From a virus: DNA of 64,000 bases. The notes below the pieces were generated by a model, which was not told the origin of the DNA, did no database searches, and saw nothing but the letters and a program-made list of their open reading frames with translations. Position 1 is the stretch's first letter; each line of letters starts with the position of its first letter. Location: positions 30,186 to 94,185 of IMG/VR virus record IMGVR_UViG_3300034021_000300. The stretch is one strand, 5' to 3'. A program made the translations under genes and the position numbers. Shown one piece after another: positions 47,973 to 56,887 of this stretch.

Positions 47973-50900
47973 TGGGAGAATACATTAGAAATACATTTGA
48001 CAAAGGATTAAATAAAGACTTAAGTAAGGGTAAAACAGCAAACAATACATTACTAGAAAACTTAGGTTTTAACATAGTAACTGAACTTGGATTATCTACT
48101 TTAGCTTTAGAAACTCCAAAAGGAAACAAGTATTCTTTTGAGATACCTGATACATTTGCTATTTATAAGATTACCATACGTAGATTGCCTACAGAAGCAT
48201 CAGGATATAATTTAGACATAAACCAACAAGGTGTAGGAATAACTTTATCTACTGCAACTACAATAGATGAACTATTCTCACAAATGCAATCTTTTGTACA
48301 AGATGGTTTTAAAATACAATTAGGCTTAGATTTTATCTATGTAATAGGTACTACACAAAATCCTGTTATATCTTCTACTATGTTTAATAGTGGAGGCCCA
48401 CTTACACTAGCTTTACATATATCAGCTCAAACTGATTTAGCTATTGTAGGTTGGAAGCAAATAAGAGATTCAATAGGTATATTAACTACAAAGAAAACTA
48501 ATGTAGCTCCTTTTACAGATAGTGATGGTAACATATCACAAATATGGAAACTAGATTATAATGAAGTTACAGATACAGTAGTATCACCAAATGGTACAGC
48601 ACTAAATTGTGTAGACCATTTATACTATAATGACAGATTAAATTTATCTTTACAACATGAAATATATAGGGAAATTGAGGGAAGGTATGAAAATACACAA
48701 GCTCAAAGATTCTATTGGACGGACAATTACAATTACCCAAGGGCATTTAATTTTGCATTGGAGAACAGCTTTACAACTCCTCCTGGGTTACTAGATTGGA
48801 AAGCAGATGTAGCATTATCTGTACCTATATTAGATAGTATTATACCAAATACAGGTAATATTCCTGTAGGTAAAATAGGGTACTTTTATCAATTGCAATC
48901 TACTGATGGAGCATTATCCCCATATTCTGATATAAGTAACCTTATAATGCTTACAGATAGTACGTATGCAGAAAGTTCACAACAATATAAAGGAGCTATA
49001 TCAGGTACTAACAGTACTAAGTCAGTAAGGTTTTATATAAACAACATTGACCAAAGATACTCTATAATAAAAGTATGTTATGTAATATACCAAAATAACA
49101 ACATACCAGAGTTCTATAAATTTAATGAGTTTAACATTACTTCAAAGAAGATGTTCTTTGTACATTCAGGTAATGAATCAGACACAGCACTATCTTTAGA
49201 AGAAGTAATAAATCCTAACATACAGTTTGATACTTGTAAATCAATAACTTACAAATACAACAGACTGTATGCAGCAAATACTACTACAAAAAACTATGCA
49301 TTAGATTTTGATGCGAGAGTTTACAGATACTCAGGTAAGGCTCCATACAATTTTACAGATGAAGCTCCTCAAGTAGCTAAAGTATGGTCACAAGATGGTA
49401 GGTATAAACTTATAAATACCAGTTATAAGATATACAATGTTAATGGTACAAACATTACACCTCAAGATATTTCTGATTCAGAAGACTTAGTAAATGCTTA
49501 TAATGATGAATCAGGTACTGTATATGGGTTATTCCCAACAGGTGATGTATCTGTTTGGGATAATATCTATCAGTTTAAGTTTCAAGCAGATGGATTAACT
49601 TTAGGAGGCTCAGGGCCAAATGTAAGTTATAAGTTTGTAAAAGAAGATATGTCTTGTGATTGGGTAGTAACAGGAAGTTTAGCCCAAAACGAAGGTACAA
49701 ATGGTTCAGGCCCTGTATATTCACCACGTGGTACAGACTTTATTAATGTACCAGCAGGTAATAATACAAGTTCTGTAAACTTAGGTATAACAGGGCAAGA
49801 TTATTTACAACAAGGTTTTGCTAACTTAAAATCAAGCTCACGTGAATCTATATACCTTACTTTACAAAGAGGTGAAACATATAGAGTTGGTATAAGGACT
49901 TTAAATAAGAAAGGAGAAACTTCTTTTGTAAATTGGATGGGAGATATACGTACTCCTGAAGCTGTAGAATATAATACAGTAGACCCAAGTGCTAATCCTT
50001 TTAACTATAATCTGGCTTTAAATAATCTTACAGACAATGTAAACTATTTACAGGTTCGTAGTATAGGGTTAGAATTTACAATAAAAACTGAGAATTTACC
50101 TGATGATATTACTGCATTTCAGATAGTTTATGTAGAAAGAACTGACGAGAATAAAACTAGGTTTGGTACAGGCTTACATTTACCTGTACTACAAATGGAT
50201 ACAACCAATAACGAACTAAAAGTTAATGGTGAACTTACTAGTTCTTACGTATTAGGAGTATATAAAAACAACACAACTGTTACTTCATGGACACCTTATC
50301 CTAATCAAGAACAAGATAATGATAATGGTATTTCTTACATAAGAAGTAATTTTTGGCCTTTACAATTAGGCTCAAATAATCAACCTAACAGAATAGGGGT
50401 TATTAAATCTCCTATGGCTGATGCTCAAATACCTCTTACAAGTGCTACATTTATAAAACTACATGAAGGCTTTAGAGCTTATGAATCTCAGTACTTTGCA
50501 CAAAATCCAGGTGGAGGCTCAGGGCTATTAGATTGTTTTGGTTATTGGCTAAAATATAATTTTTCTACAATACCTTTTAAACAAATACGTAATTCTATAG
50601 AAGCACGCCAAAATGTAGGTATAGATTCCATTGTACTGCAAAGTGTAGCTTCTTCTGTTATGAACTACGATTTTCACAATGTAGTATTAAGAACGGGAAA
50701 TCTAGGAATAGATGGAGGCATATCAGGATTAGGGCAAACTTCTGAATTTATTGTTACAGGACAAATAGCTAATACAGTACAATACAACACTACTTTTAAT
50801 GGTAGTAATGTTACAGATGTAGATGCATTACCTTTTACTTCTTTTAATAATATAACTTATACTATAGACAATGAAGGCGTACCTCAGTGTAATTACAGGT

Positions 50901-52498
50901 TAATACAATATTGTACTTTTAATATAGGACAGTATGGAGGGCCTTGGAGAGCTAACAGATATAATAATGAGTATATAGCCTTTGGTAATTTTATACCTAT
51001 TAGTGCTTCAAATCCTGCAAATCAAACATTTAGACAGTTTGGAGATACTTGGATAGGAATGTACTCAAGTGTGTATTTTGCTTTTCCTTGGATAGATGAT
51101 CATGGAGTAGCAAGCAGAGGTGGGGTAGGATCAGGCTTAGGTAATATATATGTAGAAATAGATAACTACAAACAAGCTTCAGTTATATATCCTTGTGAAG
51201 CTCCTATTAATGGAGATATGAGGTATGGTAAATACTGGGCATCAGATCAAGTTAGACAACAGAATAATATAGATGATTTTGCATCATTTCAGTTTGATGA
51301 GAATTTATTTAACTTATCTTACGACCAAAAGAATAATGCAAAGAAGTTTGTGCCAGAACCTTTTAATGTAAATTTTGATGAAGAACAGCCTCATAGAGTA
51401 TGGGTTTCACAAAACAAGTTAGATAGTGAAGTAATAGACTCTTGGAGAATATTCAGGGTAAATGATTATAAAGACTTAGAAGGTACATACGGACAGATAA
51501 ATAAGATAGTAAACTTCAAAGATAGGCTTATAGCTTATCAAGATAGAGCTGTAGGTTGGGTACAATCAGAAGAAAACTCTGCACTAAGAACTACTGACAC
51601 ATTGGCAGCTCAAATAGGTACAGGTGACATATTGACTAGGTATCAATACATATCTATTGAATCAGGTTCTATACACCAACATTCTATAGTTGTAACTCCA
51701 GAATCAGTACATTCATTTGATGCAAGGATAGTAAAATATATGATCCTCCAAGAAAACCTAAGCCCTGCTTCAGATGTAGAAGGATTATCAGCTTTCTTCA
51801 GAGAGAATGTATATGGGCCTATACTACAAACAGACCAAGTACTATTAGGTATAGGTATACATGGAGTATATGATACTAAATACAATAGATGCTTTATGAC
51901 TTTCTTAAATAAGGTAGATGATGGTGCAGGTAAAATAGACAAGAAGTTTACAACTGTATACAATAGTTTATTACAGGCTTTTGAGAAACATGAACCTTTT
52001 ACTCCTAACTTATATTTGAATACAGGTAAAAGATTACTTTCAACTAACAATGCTTTAGATAAAGTATATGTACATTCGCAAGGTAATTTCCTTGAGTATT
52101 ATGGTAGTTATTATCCAGCTTCTGTTACATTCATTTGTAAGTTTCCTGATGAAACTAACTTACTTACAGCAAGGGTAGATACATTAGAGTTTTGGTCAGA
52201 AGTATTTAATAACGCTGGAGTAAACTTACCACTAGAATCAGTTACTTCAATAAAAATGGAGAATGATTATCAATCTACCTTTAATTCTTTGAACCCTTTA
52301 ACAGATTCTACGTTAAAGCGAAGAGAAAGAACTTGGAGAGTATCTCATATAAAGGATTACACTCCTCCTTATAACAATGTAAAGATAAAACCATATCTAC
52401 GTGATAAGTATGTTAAAGTAACACTTACATTTAACAATCCTCAACATAGATTAGTTTTACATGATATTAATACACAAATTACTAAATCTTACCATTAA
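47972..52498 (+). CDS. Tail muzzle / tail-stabilisation protein
   Basis: A 1508-residue protein, the largest complete one here. The start MGEYIRNTFDKGLNKDLSKG with NNTLLENLGFNI resembles the podovirus tail-stabilisation (P22 gp10/T7 gp12-like) opening in which FxxGLxxDxxxxxxPxxxxxDAxN occurs. The rest is beta-rich, with a FRVNDYKDLEGTYGQINKIV segment and DRLIAYQDRAVGWVQSEENS near residues 1170-1190, typical of tail propeller proteins. Forms the distal part of the crAss tail; may control DNA release. Confidence 0.75.
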   Translation: MGEYIRNTFDKGLNKDLSKGKTANNTLLENLGFNIVTELGLSTLALETPKGNKYSFEIPDTFAIYKITIRRLPTEASGYNLDINQQGVGITLSTATTIDELFSQMQSFVQDGFKIQLGLDFIYVIGTTQNPVISSTMFNSGGPLTLALHISAQTDLAIVGWKQIRDSIGILTTKKTNVAPFTDSDGNISQIWKLDYNEVTDTVVSPNGTALNCVDHLYYNDRLNLSLQHEIYREIEGRYENTQAQRFYWTDNYNYPRAFNFALENSFTTPPGLLDWKADVALSVPILDSIIPNTGNIPVGKIGYFYQLQSTDGALSPYSDISNLIMLTDSTYAESSQQYKGAISGTNSTKSVRFYINNIDQRYSIIKVCYVIYQNNNIPEFYKFNEFNITSKKMFFVHSGNESDTALSLEEVINPNIQFDTCKSITYKYNRLYAANTTTKNYALDFDARVYRYSGKAPYNFTDEAPQVAKVWSQDGRYKLINTSYKIYNVNGTNITPQDISDSEDLVNAYNDESGTVYGLFPTGDVSVWDNIYQFKFQADGLTLGGSGPNVSYKFVKEDMSCDWVVTGSLAQNEGTNGSGPVYSPRGTDFINVPAGNNTSSVNLGITGQDYLQQGFANLKSSSRESIYLTLQRGETYRVGIRTLNKKGETSFVNWMGDIRTPEAVEYNTVDPSANPFNYNLALNNLTDNVNYLQVRSIGLEFTIKTENLPDDITAFQIVYVERTDENKTRFGTGLHLPVLQMDTTNNELKVNGELTSSYVLGVYKNNTTVTSWTPYPNQEQDNDNGISYIRSNFWPLQLGSNNQPNRIGVIKSPMADAQIPLTSATFIKLHEGFRAYESQYFAQNPGGGSGLLDCFGYWLKYNFSTIPFKQIRNSIEARQNVGIDSIVLQSVASSVMNYDFHNVVLRTGNLGIDGGISGLGQTSEFIVTGQIANTVQYNTTFNGSNVTDVDALPFTSFNNITYTIDNEGVPQCNYRLIQYCTFNIGQYGGPWRANRYNNEYIAFGNFIPISASNPANQTFRQFGDTWIGMYSSVYFAFPWIDDHGVASRGGVGSGLGNIYVEIDNYKQASVIYPCEAPINGDMRYGKYWASDQVRQQNNIDDFASFQFDENLFNLSYDQKNNAKKFVPEPFNVNFDEEQPHRVWVSQNKLDSEVIDSWRIFRVNDYKDLEGTYGQINKIVNFKDRLIAYQDRAVGWVQSEENSALRTTDTLAAQIGTGDILTRYQYISIESGSIHQHSIVVTPESVHSFDARIVKYMILQENLSPASDVEGLSAFFRENVYGPILQTDQVLLGIGIHGVYDTKYNRCFMTFLNKVDDGAGKIDKKFTTVYNSLLQAFEKHEPFTPNLYLNTGKRLLSTNNALDKVYVHSQGNFLEYYGSYYPASVTFICKFPDETNLLTARVDTLEFWSEVFNNAGVNLPLESVTSIKMENDYQSTFNSLNPLTDSTLKRRERTWRVSHIKDYTPPYNNVKIKPYLRDKYVKVTLTFNNPQHRLVLHDINTQITKSYH

Positions 52499-53454
52499 TG
52501 GGAAAGTATACTAAAATAAAAGCTGATGGTGGGCCAATAAAAGGTAAAAAGAAACCTGCTATTAAAGTTAGTGATCCTACTAACCTTAATTTACATGCTT
52601 ATTTAGATAGCTCAAATTTACATAATGCTTACTTAGAGCAACTAAAATATAACCCGCCAGTAGCTCCAAAAGATTTAACTGCCCTTGATATTGATTATAA
52701 AAATAGATTTAAAAATAAAACAAAAAATGAACAATTAATTTCGTTTAGTCCAAAAAAGGGTATGGTTAGCCCGTATAAATCTAAAAGCGAGTATTTAAAA
52801 GCAAATCCTGCGGAAGCTCCTTTAATAGATGCTTATGAAAATTTAAACTTTAAAGGAAAAACTCAAACAGGCTATTGGACAACTCCTGACTTATCTCACG
52901 AAAGTATAGCACCAATTGATGTTTATACAGGAGAAGTCTTAGTAAAAGGAAAACCAAGGCATGGGGGAAATCCCGTATGGGCAGAACCTACTCAACCTTA
53001 TGAGTATACTGGAGATATTAATGACGTATTAAAATATAGAAGTAGCCCCACTGTATATGGAATAAGTGCCTCCCCACGTCAAGAGAAACTAAACATACCT
53101 TCTGTACAGTATAACCCTAAAGACAATAATCCGTATAATAAATATGTTGTAAATAGATACTTACCTACTCCTCAATCTCCAGTTAATCCTTTACCATACG
53201 ATGATATTCAGTTATATTCTGGACACCAAAACAGAGATAATCAAGGTCTATCTGTAGGTTATGTAATGGAAGATGGTAAGAGGAGAGATATAATGGCAGA
53301 TGAATATAATGCAATTATGGGTAGCTCTGTACAAGGAGGTACTAAACTAGAAAATACTGATTATGCTATGGGTGGAATGATTAAACGTAAAGATGGCTCA
53401 TATTCTAAACGGGGCTTGTGGGATTTAGAAGATGAATGGGAAATAATTGAATAA
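52498..53454 (+). CDS. Internal/ejection virion protein with GG motifs (short partner)
   Basis: A 318-residue basic, low-complexity protein. It starts MGKYTKIKADGGPIKGKKKP, continues with a PTNLNLHAYLDSSNLHNAYL unit like that in Bacteroidota phage minor virion proteins, and ends YAMGGMIKRKDGSYSKRGLWD followed by an acidic tail. Both the ADGG and AMGG motifs recur in the next virion protein. It follows the muzzle gene with a TAATG overlap. Possibly a cargo/ejection protein. Confidence 0.55.
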   Translation: MGKYTKIKADGGPIKGKKKPAIKVSDPTNLNLHAYLDSSNLHNAYLEQLKYNPPVAPKDLTALDIDYKNRFKNKTKNEQLISFSPKKGMVSPYKSKSEYLKANPAEAPLIDAYENLNFKGKTQTGYWTTPDLSHESIAPIDVYTGEVLVKGKPRHGGNPVWAEPTQPYEYTGDINDVLKYRSSPTVYGISASPRQEKLNIPSVQYNPKDNNPYNKYVVNRYLPTPQSPVNPLPYDDIQLYSGHQNRDNQGLSVGYVMEDGKRRDIMADEYNAIMGSSVQGGTKLENTDYAMGGMIKRKDGSYSKRGLWDLEDEWEIIE

Positions 53455-53469
53455 TTAAATATTTTACAA

Positions 53470-54093
53470 ATGGTTTTAAACATAAGTACTGAGGATAAAA
53501 TTAAATACTTTAAAAATAAAAGTAAAGGTGCATTAATATATAAAATAAAAAACTTACTTAATGGGGATTTTTATATAGGAAGTACACAAAACCTTGTTAA
53601 AAGATACTATACACACCTCTATGATATGCGTAAAAATAGAAACACTTGTGTAAAATTAGTAAGAGCAGTAAATAAGTATGGTGAAGAAAACTTTAGTTTT
53701 GAAATAATTGAAAAATGTAATATTGATAATATATTAATTTGTGAGCAACATTATTTAGATACTTTAACCCCTAAATATAACATCAGTAAAAAGGCTGGAA
53801 GTAATTTAGGAGTAAAAAGAAGCGAAGAAGTAAAACTCAAAAAGTCTATTTCGCAAAAAGAAAAGTGGGGTAGCGAAGAGTATAGAAATAATCATTTAAA
53901 AGAATTATCAAAAAATTGGAAAAAAGGTTCTTCTCATAAAATGGCAAAAATTACAGAAGAAGATGTTAAAAAAATAAAGTTAAAAATAAAAGAAGGGATT
54001 TCTGCAAAACAAATCTCAGACTGTTTAAATTTAAGCTACTACTCTGTAAAAGATATAAAAAGAGGTAAAACTTGGAAACATGTTGAAATATAA
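53470..54093 (+). CDS. Freestanding GIY-YIG homing endonuclease
   Basis: A 207-residue GIY-YIG nuclease. N-terminal domain: ALIYKIKNLLNGDFYIGSTQ (about 20-39; GIY/YIG equivalents LIYKI and FYIGS), KRYYTHLYDMRK with the catalytic Arg/Tyr region (R41), and EQHYLDTLTPKYNI (E92). A linker with KRSEEVKLKKSISQ leads to a C-terminal HTH (EGISAKQISDCLNLSYYSVK) ending KRGKTWKHV, a NUMOD-like DNA-binding end. This is the I-TevI-like layout. It sits between two ejection-protein genes and has no virion role. Likely a mobile intruder. Confidence 0.9.
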   Translation: MVLNISTEDKIKYFKNKSKGALIYKIKNLLNGDFYIGSTQNLVKRYYTHLYDMRKNRNTCVKLVRAVNKYGEENFSFEIIEKCNIDNILICEQHYLDTLTPKYNISKKAGSNLGVKRSEEVKLKKSISQKEKWGSEEYRNNHLKELSKNWKKGSSHKMAKITEEDVKKIKLKIKEGISAKQISDCLNLSYYSVKDIKRGKTWKHVEI

Positions 54094-54105
54094 ACTAGAT
54101 CAGCT

Positions 54106-56886
54106 ATGAAAATAAGAAATAAAAGAACGGGAGAAGTTAGAGAAATTTCTACAGATGAACTTGATCAATATGGGTTAGGTGGTAAGTTAAATAAACTAGG
54201 AGTAAAAAATTCTCTTTGGAATAACATAAGAGCTAACAAAGGTTCAGGTAAAGAACCTACTAAAGAGATGCTTAAACAAGAACGTAAAATTAAAGCTAAG
54301 TATGCAGATGGTGGCCCAATTAATCCTTTAGAAGGAGATTTAATTTCTAAAGTTATTATGAACAGAAATAGAGATAAAGATTTTGTTCAAAGAGCTTATG
54401 CTGTAGGAGATTATCCCAACTCTAATATGTTTACTTCACCTGATCCTGATAACTTTGGTTCTACAATGAGCCATAAAATGGAATATGGAGAAGATGATAA
54501 AGGACAAACATATATGTATCCTTCTGTAATGAATCCTAAAAATGAAGATATAAAAATTCCTAAACAGTATGCAGACTATATATCTTCTGTAGGTTATAAA
54601 AAAGCTACAGGAATGCCTTATGCAATGGGCGGTAGAATGAACCAAGCTCAACAGCTTAATCAAGGTAAAATGAGAATGGGTAGTGATGCTCCTGATGGCT
54701 CAGTATGGAAAGATATAGGTGCAGGTGCTTTTGGTGTACTAGAAGGTACATTAGATACTTTAAGTATGGGTGCTACAGATAAACTTACTGATGCAGCATA
54801 CAAAGGATTACAGAAGATAGGTGGTTCTGATGCTTCTCAAGTGAGACAGCAAGATATGATTCATGGCTTTGGTAATATAGGAGGAGCTGCAATAGGTGCA
54901 GCAGTAAATCCTGCAAGTGGTATGACTGCTATAAGCCAAGGAGTTAAAGGCTTAGGTCAAGGCGTAGGAAATATAAATGAAAATACACAAGGAATAGGTA
55001 ATGCTATTTCTGGATTAAGTAGTTTAACAGGTTTAATACCTTCAGGTGGAGGTAACATAGGCAGTAATGGAGAACAAGAAATGGCAAATATGGCAGCAAG
55101 TATGAAAATGGCACAAGGTGGGCTAATGCACATCAATGAAGGTGGTACACACGAACAAAATGCTTTAGGCGGTGTACCTATAGGCCCTAATGCTTTAGTA
55201 GAGCAGGGTGAAACTATAAATAATGACTTTGTATTTTCTGATAGGTTAAAACCTAAAGGAAGTAAAAAGACTTATGCACAACTATCTAAATCTGTAGACA
55301 CTAAATACAGGTTACGTCCTGATGATAAACTTTCTAAAGAAGCTAAACAGATGGATTTAGATAGGTTAGCTATGCAACAAGAAGCTCAAAAAGATGAAAT
55401 GTCTACTAAGTATATGCAGAAAGCAATGGCTTGTGGTGGAAAGATTATGTCTAATGGTGGAAGTTTTATGGGCCCCATAAGCCAATCTATGAATGTTACT
55501 AATGGTCAGAATACTCTGTTAGCTATGGGTGGAAATCTTCCTAACTATGATTATGGAGATGATGGAAACATAAGAAGAAGTCCATATAATAATATAGTTA
55601 ATGCTGTAGATAATGGAATTAACAATGTTAATTACCAACCTAGCAATGATGTAATATTTAATGAACGTATGAAAAGAGAGGGTTTTAACCCTACTTTAGA
55701 AGATTATAATAAAGTTGTATTAAGGCAACAACAAGCAGCTTATGGTGGTAGCTTGATGAGTAACTTTATGGAACAACCTCCTGTATATCAAAATCCTGCT
55801 AATCAATATGCAATGGGTGGTAATATGTATGCTTTAGGAGGATTACCTGATGATCCACTGCCTTATGGACAAGTTACAGATGACCCTAATGCTTATGATG
55901 CTACTTACGATTTGGCTAAAAAGGGCTCATTGCTAAATGCAAATATATTTGATGTAGATTTTCCTTATGAGGTTGGAATGAAAGGAGGTTCATATTATAA
56001 AGATGGTCGAGTTAAAACTTATCCAGATTATAAAGTTACTGGCGTAATACTTCCTCCAGATTACTCAAAGGCAGTTCCCCCTATATTAACATCAGAAGAT
56101 GTAAAAGAACCTATTAAAACAAATAGGTATATGACTCCATATAATCAAGGTGCTTTAGATAAAATGAATCAAAGAAAAAATCCATTTTTAACAGATCGCT
56201 CTCCTCTTAATATACAGTCAATACCTTATTATACTCCTAATACTCAAGTTACAGGCAGAGATGAACAGCCTTATAGTTCAGGAGAAAATGATTTAACTAG
56301 CCAAAATCCATACCCAGAAGTTGGAAATACAGGATATTTAACTAACTTAGCAGGAAATTTAGTTAAAGCAGGTATGGTAGCTACAAGTAAACCTCCTATA
56401 TATAACCCTTCAGTTAAGTTTGGCAGAATGAATGCTAACCCTGCTGAGAGATTGGCTATGCAAGAAGGACGTAGAGAAATACAAGGTACTAAAGACATTA
56501 TAAGGAATAATGCTACATCTTCAGGTCAATACCTAACTAATGCTTCACTTATGGGTAGTAATGCAGCTAATAAGCTAGCAGGTACTATTGGGGGTATTAG
56601 ACAACAATACGATACACAAAATGTAGGTATAGGTAATCAAGAAGCTCAATTAAACCAACAAATAACTGCTGCTAATAACTTAGCTAAAGAAACCTTTAGA
56701 GATAACAGATTAAACCAATACAATAAGATATTAGATAGTGTAATAGGTGCTAACCAACAAAGGTTTGCAACTGATGTACATGCTAATAAATATCAGAATC
56801 AAGTACTTGATTTACTTAAATCAGGAGATTATCAAATAGGCTTTGATGCTAACGGTAAATTAACAATAGTTCCTACTACAAAGTAA
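54106..56886 (+). CDS. Large internal (cargo) virion protein with repeated GG motifs
   Basis: A 926-residue protein with eleven short Gly-Gly motifs, such as KYADGGPI, YAMGGRM, MAQGGLM, NALGGVPIG, MACGGKIM, LAMGGNL, AAYGGSLM and QYAMGGNM, spread over the first 600 residues. It also has NSLWNNIRANKGSGKEPTKE near the start and PNALVEQGETINNDFVFSDR near 365-384, a unit I recall in tape-measure-like proteins of Bacteroidota phages. The C-terminal third is Ala/Gln/Asn-rich and helical. It matches the large cargo proteins of crAss phages that sit inside the capsid or tail and are ejected with the DNA. Confidence 0.65.
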   Translation: MKIRNKRTGEVREISTDELDQYGLGGKLNKLGVKNSLWNNIRANKGSGKEPTKEMLKQERKIKAKYADGGPINPLEGDLISKVIMNRNRDKDFVQRAYAVGDYPNSNMFTSPDPDNFGSTMSHKMEYGEDDKGQTYMYPSVMNPKNEDIKIPKQYADYISSVGYKKATGMPYAMGGRMNQAQQLNQGKMRMGSDAPDGSVWKDIGAGAFGVLEGTLDTLSMGATDKLTDAAYKGLQKIGGSDASQVRQQDMIHGFGNIGGAAIGAAVNPASGMTAISQGVKGLGQGVGNINENTQGIGNAISGLSSLTGLIPSGGGNIGSNGEQEMANMAASMKMAQGGLMHINEGGTHEQNALGGVPIGPNALVEQGETINNDFVFSDRLKPKGSKKTYAQLSKSVDTKYRLRPDDKLSKEAKQMDLDRLAMQQEAQKDEMSTKYMQKAMACGGKIMSNGGSFMGPISQSMNVTNGQNTLLAMGGNLPNYDYGDDGNIRRSPYNNIVNAVDNGINNVNYQPSNDVIFNERMKREGFNPTLEDYNKVVLRQQQAAYGGSLMSNFMEQPPVYQNPANQYAMGGNMYALGGLPDDPLPYGQVTDDPNAYDATYDLAKKGSLLNANIFDVDFPYEVGMKGGSYYKDGRVKTYPDYKVTGVILPPDYSKAVPPILTSEDVKEPIKTNRYMTPYNQGALDKMNQRKNPFLTDRSPLNIQSIPYYTPNTQVTGRDEQPYSSGENDLTSQNPYPEVGNTGYLTNLAGNLVKAGMVATSKPPIYNPSVKFGRMNANPAERLAMQEGRREIQGTKDIIRNNATSSGQYLTNASLMGSNAANKLAGTIGGIRQQYDTQNVGIGNQEAQLNQQITAANNLAKETFRDNRLNQYNKILDSVIGANQQRFATDVHANKYQNQVLDLLKSGDYQIGFDANGKLTIVPTTK

Positions 56887-56887
56887 C

